DNA of 64,000 nt from the NCBI RefSeq assembly GCF_018614975.1, contig NZ_JAGGNR010000010.1, positions 124,001 through 188,000 on the forward strand, read 5' to 3'. Below the pieces are notes generated by a model. That model was not told the DNA's origin and ran no database searches. It was given only the letters and a program-made list of their open reading frames with translations. Positions 7,822-16,756 of the stretch are shown piece after piece; positions within the stretch are counted from its first letter, which is position 1; each line of letters begins with the position of its first letter. The translations under genes were made by a program, and so were the position numbers. The DNA is from Paenibacillus polymyxa (lineage in GTDB: Bacteria; Bacillota; Bacilli; Paenibacillales; Paenibacillaceae).

Positions 7822-9195
7822 ATGACGAATCAAACATTTGCTTCAATTGGCGTGGAACAGGATCTGGAGGCCGTTTTGGCGAAACATGGCATTAACGAAC
7901 CTTCACCTGTACAGGCTCAGACGATCCCGGTTATTTTGGAAGGCCGGGATGTTGTATCCAAATCCCAGACGGGAACAGGGAAAACGCTGGCATATCTGCT
8001 GCCACTGTTACAATCCATCAAAATGGATATCAAAGGTACGCAGAAACTCATTATTGCACCTACACAAGAGCTGGCGATGCAAATTGTACGTGAAGCGCAG
8101 CGTTATGCGGAAGAACGTAAGATCGGCGTATTGGGTCTGATTGGTGGCGCAGCGGCTAAACGTCAGATCGAGAAGCTGCGTGAGCATCCACAATTGGTTG
8201 TGGGTACACCGGGACGACTGAAGGAATTGATTACACTCAAAAAACTGAAAATGCACAACGTCTCTACCATTGTCATTGATGAAGCGGATCAGGTATTCCA
8301 GCTTGGCGGCGTAAGTGACGTGAACTTTGTACTTAAGAGCGCATTGCGGGACCGTCAGCTGATCTTCCTGTCAGCAACTATTGATGAGCATACGGCTGGA
8401 CTCGCAAAGCGTGAGATGAAAGAGCCTGTTCAGATTGGGATTGAACCGGATCGAGCTACGGCTGCGGGCCTTGAGCATTATTATTTTGTAGAAGAGAACC
8501 GTAACAAAATTGACATGCTGCGTCGTCTGGTTAGACAGTACAATCCGGATCGGGCAATCGTATTTGTGAATGCAACCGAAGATATTGGTGAAGTTGAAGC
8601 AAAAATGAATCACCTGGGCTTGTCTGCTGCTGCGCTGTATGGGGATGCTGACAAAGTGACCCGCAGTAACGTATTGTCTGCCTTCCGTAATGGCAAACTC
8701 CAATTGCTGATCGCCAGCGAAGTCGCTGCCAGAGGTCTGGATATCGAAGGCTTGCCAATGGTCATTAACTATGACCCTGCCTTTGACTCGGAGCACTATG
8801 TTCACCGTGCAGGTCGTACAGGCCGGATGGGACGCTCGGGTATCGTTTTGTCCATTGTGGATGAAACACAGATCTTTATTATGCGTAAATTCGCACGCGA
8901 ACTCGGAATTGAACTGTCAGAACGTGTACTCTTTGGTGGTAAAGTACTGGAGGCTGATCCGCGTCCGGACACGCGGCCTGAGGGACATTCGTTCTCCAGA
9001 AAACCAGGGCAATCCAGAGATCGCAAACCAGGTCAGGGCAATCGTAATGGGGGAACCAGAGCTACAATCTCCAGTTCGCGTCCAGCGGGTAGCAAACCAA
9101 CGGGCAATACAGGCCGCTCGGAGCGCGACCAGGATCGTAAAAACAAAGGAGCACCCAAGTGGAGTAAAGATAAAACGCCACGCTCCGAAGAATAG
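7822..9195 (+). CDS. DEAD-box ATP-dependent RNA helicase
   Basis: 457-residue RNA helicase with all core motifs: Q motif (PSPVQAQTIP), SQTGTGKT (Walker A), PTQELA, GTPGRL, DEAD, SAT, ARGLDIEG and HRAGRTGRMG. The core ends near residue 375 and is followed by a low-complexity tail rich in Arg, Gly, Ser, Pro and Lys that probably binds RNA non-specifically; a DbpA-type domain is absent. Such helicases work in ribosome assembly or mRNA turnover. The start at 7822 is preferred over 7795 because AAAGGATGG precedes it. The gene is 27 bp before ecsA. Confidence 0.92.
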   Translation: MTNQTFASIGVEQDLEAVLAKHGINEPSPVQAQTIPVILEGRDVVSKSQTGTGKTLAYLLPLLQSIKMDIKGTQKLIIAPTQELAMQIVREAQRYAEERKIGVLGLIGGAAAKRQIEKLREHPQLVVGTPGRLKELITLKKLKMHNVSTIVIDEADQVFQLGGVSDVNFVLKSALRDRQLIFLSATIDEHTAGLAKREMKEPVQIGIEPDRATAAGLEHYYFVEENRNKIDMLRRLVRQYNPDRAIVFVNATEDIGEVEAKMNHLGLSAAALYGDADKVTRSNVLSAFRNGKLQLLIASEVAARGLDIEGLPMVINYDPAFDSEHYVHRAGRTGRMGRSGIVLSIVDETQIFIMRKFARELGIELSERVLFGGKVLEADPRPDTRPEGHSFSRKPGQSRDRKPGQGNRNGGTRATISSSRPAGSKPTGNTGRSERDQDRKNKGAPKWSKDKTPRSEE

Positions 9196-9222
9196 AATCT
9201 GACGAAAGGGGTGCAGGGATAG

Positions 9223-9975
9223 ATGAAAAACGTTCAATCGCCTGTTCTGCAAATCAGCGGGTTAAGCGGAGGTTATAGTGCCAAACGGCCGGTCCTTCAC
9301 GGCATCGATCTGGAAGTTGGACGTGGAGAGATGGTCGGTCTAATCGGCTTAAACGGTGCTGGCAAAAGTACAACCATGAAACATATCCTCGGCTTGATGA
9401 CACCTCAACAGGGCGAAGTGCGAGTGATGGGCAAGAAGCGGGACGAGGATGCGCAGATCTACCAATCGGCTATGGCATTTGTACCGGAATCACCCGAACT
9501 GTATGATGAGATGACGGTGATGGAGCATCTGGAGTTTACGGCAAGAGCGTACAATGTGTCGGAGGCTGATTTCAAGCAACGTACGGAAAAACTGCTGGAA
9601 CTGTTCCGTATGAATGAGAAAAGTACAAGTCTGTCGACTCACCTGTCCAAGGGGATGAGGCAAAAGGTCATGATCATGTGTGCTTTTGTGGCCGGACCAC
9701 CACTGTACATCATTGATGAGCCTTTCCTGGGACTGGACCCGCTCGGTATTCGCTCTTTGCTTGATTTTATGCTGGAGATGAAAGCTTCGGGATCATCCAT
9801 CCTGCTCAGTTCACACATTCTGTCCACGATTGAAAATTACTGTGACCGTTTTATCGTTCTGCACCGTGGGCAGGTTATTGCTCAAGGGACGCTGAATGAA
9901 CTGCGCGCCCAATTCGGGGAATCGGATGCCACGCTGGAGCACATGTTCTATTCCCTCGTACAAGGCAGGGATTGA
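9223..9975 (+). CDS. ecsA: ABC transporter ATPase EcsA
   Basis: 250-residue ATPase with GLNGAGKS (Walker A, about residue 45), LSKGMRQK (signature), YIIDEPFLGLD (Walker B) and a switch His in SSHIL. Sequence and gene order match EcsA of B. subtilis, the ATPase of the Ecs transporter, which affects exoprotein production, sporulation and regulated intramembrane proteolysis. The transported substrate is not established. The stop is adjacent to the ecsB start. Confidence 0.88.
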   Translation: MKNVQSPVLQISGLSGGYSAKRPVLHGIDLEVGRGEMVGLIGLNGAGKSTTMKHILGLMTPQQGEVRVMGKKRDEDAQIYQSAMAFVPESPELYDEMTVMEHLEFTARAYNVSEADFKQRTEKLLELFRMNEKSTSLSTHLSKGMRQKVMIMCAFVAGPPLYIIDEPFLGLDPLGIRSLLDFMLEMKASGSSILLSSHILSTIENYCDRFIVLHRGQVIAQGTLNELRAQFGESDATLEHMFYSLVQGRD

Positions 9976-9977
9976 GC

Positions 9978-11195
9978 ATGGATCTCAAGCTGCTATGGAA
10001 GCAAAGACGCGCAGGATTCTGGAACGGAATTCTTCCTTATCTGGGTTATGTGATCCAGAGCGGTGTAGCTATGGTCTTTTTATTTCTCGTCATTGCGTTC
10101 TCCGCCTGGTATACATCGTTTGTTCAGAACATTCCGGCGGAATTTCCGATTCGCTGGATTGCATTGCTGCTGCTGGCACCACTGGTGCTGTTTAGCAGTT
10201 ATCGTACATATCTGCTTCCGGCAGATATTGTGTTCCTGCGACCACAGGAATACCGGATGCAGGAATATTTGAAGAACAGCTTTGCCCGTGGCATTATCTA
10301 TAAAAGTCTGGGCCTGTTACTTGTGTTTGTTACATTGTGGCCGCTCTATGTCAGAGCAGATCTGGATGCACGCCCATTTGGCTGGTTCATCGTATTCCTG
10401 CTGCTGTGGAAAGGGCTGTCCAGTTATGGAGCATGGCAAGAGCTAAGAATGGTTCAGGTCGGCGCGACAAGAGGATACCGTCTCTTGCGATGGGCACTGG
10501 CTGTGCTGGCGGTTGGCGCCTGGTTATGGCAACCACCGCAGCGAAGCGTATGGTTCCTGTCGTTACTGGCTGTTGTATACATCGTCGCCTTGCGTATACC
10601 AGTGAAACATCGGGTAGCGTGGGAACGACTGATTCAGGTGGAGCAGGGGCAGGCTGGCAGAGTCATGCGGACGCTCGGCTGGTTTGTGGATGTGCCTTCA
10701 TCCGGACAGAAAGTAAGTTCTCGACGCTGGCTTAGCAAATGGGGGAACGCTCTTCCCTGGAATGCGGGGAAAGCTTACCGTTACCTGATAACCAAAACGT
10801 TTATTCGAACCGAAGTGTTCTCAATCGTGTTACGGCTAAATGTACTTGGCATGTTACTATCCTGGTGGACAGCAGGCAGCTACTTTGGTGTAGGCGTGTA
10901 TCTGTTCTTCCTGTTGCTTGCAGGTGTTCAGTTAGGTGCGCTACGTCGCAGTCATAGTGAATCGTTCTGGATCATGATCTATCCGATCTCGGGTGAGAGT
11001 CGTCGTTCTCAGGTGTTGGGATTCATATTCCATCTACATGCACTGGCTGCATTGCTCATGTGGTTGCCTATGCTGGCTGCCGGAACAAGTGGACTGAATG
11101 TCACCGGAGTAGCACTTATTTTGGGTATACTGGTGATTGTGATCATGCGGCGTTCGCAAGGCAACAAATGGTTGAAGGAAGAAGAAGACGAGTAA
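9978..11195 (+). CDS. ecsB: ABC transporter permease EcsB
   Basis: 405-residue membrane protein with several hydrophobic segments grouped at both ends and a central stretch, as in the EcsB family. The early LWKQRRAGFW and LRPQEYRMQEYL motifs are typical. The ATG at 9978 lies 2 bp after the ecsA stop; a TTG at 9972 would overlap it and cannot be excluded. It forms the membrane half of the Ecs transporter. No ecsC follows. Confidence 0.87.
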   Translation: MDLKLLWKQRRAGFWNGILPYLGYVIQSGVAMVFLFLVIAFSAWYTSFVQNIPAEFPIRWIALLLLAPLVLFSSYRTYLLPADIVFLRPQEYRMQEYLKNSFARGIIYKSLGLLLVFVTLWPLYVRADLDARPFGWFIVFLLLWKGLSSYGAWQELRMVQVGATRGYRLLRWALAVLAVGAWLWQPPQRSVWFLSLLAVVYIVALRIPVKHRVAWERLIQVEQGQAGRVMRTLGWFVDVPSSGQKVSSRRWLSKWGNALPWNAGKAYRYLITKTFIRTEVFSIVLRLNVLGMLLSWWTAGSYFGVGVYLFFLLLAGVQLGALRRSHSESFWIMIYPISGESRRSQVLGFIFHLHALAALLMWLPMLAAGTSGLNVTGVALILGILVIVIMRRSQGNKWLKEEEDE

Positions 11196-11276
11196 ACAAT
11201 CGATCGAACCTACGTACTTCTCGCCAGCCCAGATGTTGGTTCGAGTTGGACGGTGATCATTATTATACAAACAACA

Positions 11277-11316
11277 AAGACGGGTATTCCGAGCTGTGTC
11301 CCGGAATACCCGTCTT
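11277..11316. terminator. Bidirectional terminator between ecsB and the YjcZ-like gene
   Basis: AAGACGGGTATTCCG (11277-11291) pairs with CGGAATACCCGTCTT (11302-11316). On the minus strand it continues into TTTGTTGTTTG. It serves the converging genes ecsB and 11367-11492. Confidence 0.75.
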
Positions 11317-11366
11317 CATGTTGTACTCAGATCACTTGGTTCCCGCGCATGTCTGTGTATTTAGTA

Positions 11367-11492
11367 CTAACAGAGGAATGATTTAGTGATAATGACGAGC
11401 AAGATGAACAGAACGAGAATGGCACCTGTGTTCGTAAAACCTCCGTAACCGCCGCATCCATAACCGCTTCTTGTATCTTCAACTCCAGACAT
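11367..11492 (-). CDS. YjcZ-family sporulation peptide
   Basis: 41-residue protein: a Gly/Tyr-rich start (GYGCGGYGGF), then one hydrophobic helix and a C-terminal Cys. This is the pattern of the YjcZ/sporulation short-peptide family found in the spore coat or membrane. The start at 11492 follows AAAGGGG by 8 bases; the frame is open further upstream to 11555. A CATAATATA sequence 50 bp upstream resembles a SigK -10 box. Confidence 0.8.
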   Translation of the reverse strand: MSGVEDTRSGYGCGGYGGFTNTGAILVLFILLVIITKSFLC

Positions 11493-11541
11493 GGTCATTC
11501 CCCTTTCGAGTGGTTTGTTTGGCACGCCCTTGCGTACATCG

Positions 11542-11550
11542 TATATTATG
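11542..11550 (-). promoter_or_regulatory. Possible SigK-type -10 box
   Basis: The minus strand reads CATAATATA, fitting CATAnnnTA of SigK promoters, 50 bp before the YjcZ-like start. No clear AC -35 was found 16-17 bp upstream. The motif occurs by chance about once per 4 kb per strand, so position is the main support. Confidence 0.3.
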
Positions 11551-11658
11551 TGCAATGGGTTTAGGCTGATTGGGCCGATGCCTGGTAAAGCCAGAAATTA
11601 AAGCTTTTGGGCAGCTGTCCGAGTGAGGTAGTGATATCTGGCAAATTGTAAACACCAA

Positions 11659-11714
11659 AAGAACCCTTTGTATATCTGGAGACTTGCAACGTCACCGGTA
11701 TACAAAGGGTTCTT
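11659..11714 (-). terminator. Terminator of the aminotransferase gene
   Basis: A 16-bp perfect stem, AAGAACCCTTTGTATA (11659-11674) with TATACAAAGGGTTCTT (11699-11714), 24-nt loop. On the minus strand it is followed by TTGGTGTTT. It lies 77 bp past the stop of the 11792-13090 gene. Confidence 0.7.
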
Positions 11715-11791
11715 ATATCATTCAGGGCACAGACATGATCCTGTTTCCCCTGAGCTACTGAGATTGTTGTAACTTTGTTGCGATATTTTAA

Positions 11792-13090
11792 CTAAGTCGT
11801 CCGCAGATCCTGAACTCCACGATAGATGGTTTCATACAGATCTTCCAATCCGGATTCTTCAATACAGGAGAAGGCGATTCGCAGATCCGATTCACCCAGC
11901 GCGATTGTACCCACACCATATTTGTGCAGCAAATGGCTTCGAAGTTCTTCAGCGCCAACTTCTTTCAGCTTCAGGCACATGAAGTAACCGGAGTTGAACG
12001 GATAATAGTCCCATGCATCTTCATACTTGCCGCTATCGAGAATGGCTTTTACCTTATTGGCGCGGCCTTTCATAATCTCGAACTTCTCCTGTTTCTGTGC
12101 TTCAAATTCCGGTGCTTTGAGCGCATCCAGTACAAAAGTCTGGGAAGGATGCGGGCCACTGGAGATCGTTGCCCGGATAATACCAAGTGTTTTTTGTTCC
12201 AATGCATGCAGAACGGCTGCATCTTCATGGGCATACGTAATGAATCCAACGCGGAAGCCCCATACGAACTCCTCCTTGGTTGCACCATCCACTTTTACAG
12301 TCAACACACGTGGATGAATGTTGGCAAGTTTGCCAAACAGGGACTCATGAATGGAATCTTCGAAGAACAGCCCGAAGTACGCATCATCTGTTACAGCAAC
12401 CACGTTAACGCCGGCTTCAGCTGCCTGACGAATCGTGTTCACAATAGCATCTGCTTCTTCGGCTCCAGGCGTATAACCTGTAGGGTTATTCGGGAAGTTG
12501 AGCAGAACAATCGCTTTACCTTTGTCCTTTTGATCCAGCAAAGCCTGAAGCAGACCATCACTGTTGAAGTTCAACTGATCATCGAACAGGGGATAGTGAA
12601 CCAACTGGCCATGACGACGAATTCCGAAGGTCAGCTCGTAATTTTCCCAGTTTTTATCCGGATATATGACAGCGTCCCCTTCATCGGCGAACAGGTCGGC
12701 TACGATACTTAGTCCATGGGTTAATGCATTGGTTACAATCGGATTGCCAAACGTTTTGCCTTCCAGAGAAGGTGTTTCCTTCAGCATCTTGTCTCTCCAG
12801 ACGGTCCGCAATTCAGGTTTGCCTGCAGGAGGAGCGTAAGGATACAGATCCTTTGGCTGGAATGCAGACAGCTTCTCCTGAATAACCTGAAGATGCATCG
12901 GCACACCACCCTCCAGGGCGATACCAATCGTGGCATTATGGGTCTTGGCCAAGCTTGCTGCTTCAGCAGATTGACTCAAAATCCCCTCTTTAGGAAAATA
13001 AATTTCTTTGCCAAGCTGTGACAGCATGGAGTAGACGTGACTGCTGCCTGTCTGAATACTTTCGTTCAACTGTTCAGCCAGTGGATTCAT
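11792..13090 (-). CDS. Class I/II aminotransferase
   Basis: 432-residue PLP-dependent fold-type I aminotransferase. Visible motifs are LNFPNNPTGYTP (substrate/cofactor loop), VTDDAYFGLF with the Asp that contacts the PLP pyridine, a Lys in GATKEEFVWGFRVGF that should form the Schiff base, and LRIAFSC with the carboxylate-binding Arg. The N-terminal part differs from the commonest aspartate aminotransferases and the substrate is not predictable. The start at 13090 is used because GGAAGG precedes it by 9 bases; ATG 13099 abuts that site. A single gene with its own terminator. Confidence 0.85.
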   Translation of the reverse strand: MNPLAEQLNESIQTGSSHVYSMLSQLGKEIYFPKEGILSQSAEAASLAKTHNATIGIALEGGVPMHLQVIQEKLSAFQPKDLYPYAPPAGKPELRTVWRDKMLKETPSLEGKTFGNPIVTNALTHGLSIVADLFADEGDAVIYPDKNWENYELTFGIRRHGQLVHYPLFDDQLNFNSDGLLQALLDQKDKGKAIVLLNFPNNPTGYTPGAEEADAIVNTIRQAAEAGVNVVAVTDDAYFGLFFEDSIHESLFGKLANIHPRVLTVKVDGATKEEFVWGFRVGFITYAHEDAAVLHALEQKTLGIIRATISSGPHPSQTFVLDALKAPEFEAQKQEKFEIMKGRANKVKAILDSGKYEDAWDYYPFNSGYFMCLKLKEVGAEELRSHLLHKYGVGTIALGESDLRIAFSCIEESGLEDLYETIYRGVQDLRTT

Positions 13091-13213
13091 TCTTTTCATC
13101 CTTCCAAGTCTTTGTGATTCAACTGCCTAACATTATATCACCTTGACATGCCCCCGTCACGGAAATTACGCAACATGACAGTTATATCGCTTTACCGCGT
13201 TGTTGCAGAGGGT

Positions 13214-13831
13214 TTATTGCTGATGAAATGGACAGTATTTCCGCATCATTGCTGCGGTTTCGGCATCTCGTCCCTCATTGCGCTGTTCCAGTTCACCACG
13301 GACATGATCCAAGCGATCGATAGACCAATTTTGTCCAAATTTAAACTTGGCGCTGATTCGTTCTGGGACGATTCTCACAACAGCTACAGCTTTGAGGTTT
13401 CCTGTGTAACGCGAGTCAGTAGCGTCAATGGGTACATATCCGCCTTGCGGCTGGAGTTTCTCCATGAATCGTTGCAATACCTTACCTTTGATATTGAGAT
13501 CCTTAACCGATTCAGCCTGACCGAAGGCCATGACACTTTTGAAGAAAGAAGTCGCCGGACAAGCAAGCTCAGGATCACTGAAATAGGATGGAATCAGGGA
13601 GAACTCTTCAGCTACCGTGAAACTGACGGACGAATCCTGTTTAATCTGTTTCATCTTCTCGCCAGCCAGACTGCCGTGGAAATAAAAGCAACCGTCCATA
13701 TAGACAAAATTCAGTGGTGTAACCCGTGGTTGTCCGTCCGGACTGACTGTTCCCAGAAAACCGAAGGAGCACTGATCCAGAAATGCGGTAATTTCCTGTT
13801 CTTCATCTACTGTGAATTCTTTCCGTCTCAT
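13214..13831 (-). CDS. Pyridoxamine 5'-phosphate oxidase-like FMN-binding protein
   Basis: 205-residue split-barrel flavin-binding protein of the PNPOx-like/NimA type (GFLGTVSPDGQPRVTPLNFV, then YFHGSLAGEKM). Such proteins bind FMN or F420 and reduce small compounds; true PdxH activity is not implied. It is divergent from a MocR regulator 156 bp away, an arrangement common for MocR regulators and their vitamin B6-related targets, so the regulator probably controls this gene. Confidence 0.8.
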   Translation of the reverse strand: MRRKEFTVDEEQEITAFLDQCSFGFLGTVSPDGQPRVTPLNFVYMDGCFYFHGSLAGEKMKQIKQDSSVSFTVAEEFSLIPSYFSDPELACPATSFFKSVMAFGQAESVKDLNIKGKVLQRFMEKLQPQGGYVPIDATDSRYTGNLKAVAVVRIVPERISAKFKFGQNWSIDRLDHVRGELEQRNEGRDAETAAMMRKYCPFHQQ

Positions 13832-13898
13832 GTGTATTCCCCCATCATTGAAATGTATAATAAAGCGCCATATCTTATGGATAACAATAGTTCATACA

Positions 13899-13927
13899 TT
13901 GACAATGAAATAGATCCAATTTACATT
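13899..13927 (+). promoter_or_regulatory. Promoter of the MocR gene
   Basis: TTGACA (13899-13904), 17-bp spacer, TACATT (13922-13927). It lies 61 bp upstream of the start in the divergent intergenic region. Confidence 0.6.
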
Positions 13928-13987
13928 CACTTTAGTAGGCCAATTAGTCGGGGATCACAGATGAAGACAAATGAAGAGAGGTGCATG

Positions 13988-15445
13988 ATGGAATTGTGGC
14001 TGCCCATGGATACCTATGAGCTTCAGCATCGATACAAGTATGAGGCATTGTACCATGCGTTACGTGATGCCATTCATGCAGGCACATTGGTGGGAGGCAC
14101 GCGGCTTCCTTCCACCCGTGAGTTGGCAAAGCAGTATGAGATGTCACGTGGTTCGGTAGCTCAGGTATACGACATGCTGCTTGCGGATGGTTATGTTCAT
14201 GCACATCGGGGGAGAGGTACATTTGTAACCGAAACATTATCCACACAGGAAAATGAAAAACAGGAAGCCGTTCTCAAGTTGTCTCCCTGGGGTGAACGAG
14301 TGCAGATGTTGAATACGCAACATGAAGTCTTGCGAACTCAGATGTCTTCACCGAAGCCGTCTGTCATTAATTTTCAAATGCAGCGCATGCCTGCAGAACA
14401 TTTTCCGCTAGGGGAGTGGAAGAGTGCACTCGCTGCAGTTCATCGCAGTGGTTGGCGAGAATCTAGTGGTGTAGCTGGTGATCCGGAGCTGCGTGAGGCC
14501 ATCGCCTCCCATCTCAGATGGACACGTGGTATCCAGGCTGAACCCTCTCAGATTGTATTGTTCAGTGGTTCAATGCAAGGCATCACCTTGCTTTCTCAAT
14601 TGCTGATTACGGAGAATACAGCAGTTGTATTGGAGAATCCGGGGTATCCGGGCATCGGCCATGCCGTCAAGTCCTTTGGGGGATATATCATCCCTGCAGA
14701 GGTGGATGCCGCAGGCATTATTCCTCAGCCTTGGGAGGCACAGACGTTATTTGTCACCCCTACCCGGCAGTTTCCAACAGGGGCCGTATTGGGGCTGGAT
14801 AGAAGACGTACCTTGCTTGCGTGGGCCTCAAAGCGGAATGCGGTCATCATCGAAGATGATTATGACAGTGAATTTCGATGGGGCGGAAGACCCATTGAAC
14901 CCCTCAAAGTGCTTGATCGTGAACAGCGCGTCATCTATGTCGGTTCATTCTCACAAACGATGGTTGCTTCGTTCCGACTTGGCTATGCCGTACTGCCACC
15001 TAGTCTGGTAGAACCTCTCCTTGCCGCCAAGGCGCTGTATGAACCGGTACCTCCGGCGCTGTTAGAGCAGCGCGCACTGGCAAAATTTATGTCCAGAGGT
15101 GGTTACCTGAGGCACTTACGGCGGTTAACCCGGTTATACGGGGAACGGCATGATTTTTTTGTCCGAGAGATGGAACTACAGTTGCCGGAAGCATTCGATA
15201 TGCAGCTTGGTGATGCAGGACTGCATATCTATGCTACCTGGAATGGCGATGTGGACAGTTATCATCGATTTAAAAAGCTTGCTCAGGAGGATGGGATACT
15301 GTTTCGTGATGCAGAGCGATATCGGCTGACTCCAGCTCATCCGGCGGTCTGTTTTGGCTTTGCACATCTGGAGAAAGAAGAGATAGCGGAGGGTATACGA
15401 CGAATGCGGTTAGCCTGGGAGAAGTGCACATTTTCGTTTCGGTGA
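13988..15445 (+). CDS. MocR/PdxR-type GntR regulator with aminotransferase domain
   Basis: 485 residues: an N-terminal GntR winged helix (LPSTRELAKQYEMSRGSVAQ, then YVHAHRGRGTFV) joined to a fold-type I aminotransferase domain (IIEDDYDSEFRW holds the PLP-contacting Asp). The lysine that binds PLP in this family, in the S-F-S-K-T motif, is Gln here (VGSFSQTMVASFRLGY, Gln323, codon CAA at 14954). The regulator may therefore bind PLP without a Schiff base, or another ligand. The frame is open back to 13148, but that part is antisense to the flavoprotein gene. The start at 13988 is preceded by GAGG. Confidence 0.85.
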   Translation: MELWLPMDTYELQHRYKYEALYHALRDAIHAGTLVGGTRLPSTRELAKQYEMSRGSVAQVYDMLLADGYVHAHRGRGTFVTETLSTQENEKQEAVLKLSPWGERVQMLNTQHEVLRTQMSSPKPSVINFQMQRMPAEHFPLGEWKSALAAVHRSGWRESSGVAGDPELREAIASHLRWTRGIQAEPSQIVLFSGSMQGITLLSQLLITENTAVVLENPGYPGIGHAVKSFGGYIIPAEVDAAGIIPQPWEAQTLFVTPTRQFPTGAVLGLDRRRTLLAWASKRNAVIIEDDYDSEFRWGGRPIEPLKVLDREQRVIYVGSFSQTMVASFRLGYAVLPPSLVEPLLAAKALYEPVPPALLEQRALAKFMSRGGYLRHLRRLTRLYGERHDFFVREMELQLPEAFDMQLGDAGLHIYATWNGDVDSYHRFKKLAQEDGILFRDAERYRLTPAHPAVCFGFAHLEKEEIAEGIRRMRLAWEKCTFSFR

Positions 15446-15623
15446 ATTCCGCTGTATAATGGGATAAGACATTTCGCTCCTGTCGGAGAAGAGATTATAT
15501 ATGAGCAAGTTGTATTGAATGATGCAAGATACTGAAATACATATGGCCTGGATTGAAGAAGTGAGATTCAGATCAGAAGGATGCCATATGCAGAGAGATT
15601 AACTATCAAGGGGGAGTGGCGAC

Positions 15624-16409
15624 ATGCTGCAGGCATCGCCGTCATCATTTGTTATTTTGCCCGCTGTCGCCAAAATTGTCTGTGAACCGGGCTGGAAGTG
15701 GCAGAAACGGGAAAAACCGATGCAAAACTATGATTTATTTTATGTATGGAGTGGTGAAGGAACGCTTGTACTGAATGACCAGTCGTATGAAGTTGGCAAG
15801 GGTAGTTGTTTTTTGTTCAGGCCAGGAGATCATCCTACTGCAACACATAATAAGCAAAAACCGTTGGTACTTACGTATATTCATTTTGATGTGGACGTGC
15901 CTGTTGCTGACGTTCCCCAGTCTTATCGCGAGGTACAGGAAACGGTGGAGTTTGAGCATTTGCTGGCACGTTATGTAAGACTGTTCTTATCGGATGTGTA
16001 CGGACGTGATGAAGAGAGCCGATTGATTCTGAAGCAATTGATGATTCATTTGCTGCGCGCCGATACGGAAGAACCTGTGGAGAAAAAGGTAAGCAACCAG
16101 TTGTCCGATGTGATCCAGGAGGTCGCCAATTATGTGCGTCAGCATCCGGGAATTACGCATCGGGTGGAAGATCTGGCTGCCCGGGCTGGCTTATCGCCTC
16201 GATACTTCTCAATCAAGTTCAAGGAACTGGTTGGATCATCGGTGCAATCGTATATTATTCGCATGCGTATTGAACGGGCGGAACATCTGCTGGTGCATAC
16301 CGGCATGAATGTGACCGAAGTGGCGGATGCTCTGGGGTACCGGGATATTTTCTTCTTCAGTCGTCAGTTCAAGCAGTATACCGGCAAAAGCCCGTCCGAG
16401 ATTCGTTAA
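15624..16409 (+). CDS. AraC family transcriptional regulator
   Basis: 261 residues: an N-terminal cupin-like ligand domain (SGEGTLVLNDQSYEVGKGSC, FLFRPGDHP) and a C-terminal double helix-turn-helix (LAARAGLSPRYFSIKFKELV, then DALGYRDIFFFSRQFKQYTG, ending KSPSEIR). This layout is typical of sugar-responsive regulators. The start has AAGGGGGAG 7 bases upstream. No sugar-utilisation gene is adjacent, so the target is unknown. The preceding gap 15446-15623 shows only a TATAAT. Confidence 0.85.
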   Translation: MLQASPSSFVILPAVAKIVCEPGWKWQKREKPMQNYDLFYVWSGEGTLVLNDQSYEVGKGSCFLFRPGDHPTATHNKQKPLVLTYIHFDVDVPVADVPQSYREVQETVEFEHLLARYVRLFLSDVYGRDEESRLILKQLMIHLLRADTEEPVEKKVSNQLSDVIQEVANYVRQHPGITHRVEDLAARAGLSPRYFSIKFKELVGSSVQSYIIRMRIERAEHLLVHTGMNVTEVADALGYRDIFFFSRQFKQYTGKSPSEIR

Positions 16410-16500
16410 AATTCTGATGGGAAGAACATGACAACGTTTCATGTCTGGAACGTAAGGGTAATCATCTAGCATTCCAGATGACCAAAAGGGGGAACTTGTG

Positions 16501-16617
16501 ATGAACGGAAAACGTCGGGTCCGCAACCGGGGATGCTCTACGAAGGGATGTAATATTTTCCGGAACCGTCTGCGTCGCTTCAAACCGGCAGAGGACTTGC
16601 AAGATGTGTGGTTTTGA
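16501..16617 (+). CDS. Small basic protein, 38 residues
   Basis: A short frame beginning MNGKRRVRNRGCSTKGCN and ending DLQDVWF. It has a good ribosome binding site (AAAAGGGGGA, 7 bases from ATG). It is very Arg/Lys-rich with two Cys separated by four residues (C-S-T-K-G-C). I do not recognise a family. It is 91 bp after the AraC gene and before a strong terminator, so it may be the last gene of that transcript. A nucleic-acid- or metal-binding role is possible but only a guess. Confidence 0.5.
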   Translation: MNGKRRVRNRGCSTKGCNIFRNRLRRFKPAEDLQDVWF

Positions 16618-16690
16618 GGAGAACTCAGCAGACCAATAACGACGGAGCGAAGCTTCGTATTGCATGTATACATGGATGAATATGAAGGCA

Positions 16691-16740
16691 TAAAGAGGAT
16701 GGCACAATACCTGGTTACAGGTGCTGCGCCATCCTCTTTA
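16691..16740. terminator. Bidirectional terminator
   Basis: TAAAGAGGATGGC (16691-16703) pairs with GCCATCCTCTTTA (16728-16740). It separates the converging small-protein gene and psd. Confidence 0.75.
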
Positions 16741-16756
16741 TTTGCATATGGACCAA

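Noticed and set aside
13148..13987. 280-codon N-terminal extension of the MocR frame
   Set aside because: It runs antisense through the flavin-binding protein gene and has no ribosome site; MocR proteins start at the GntR domain.
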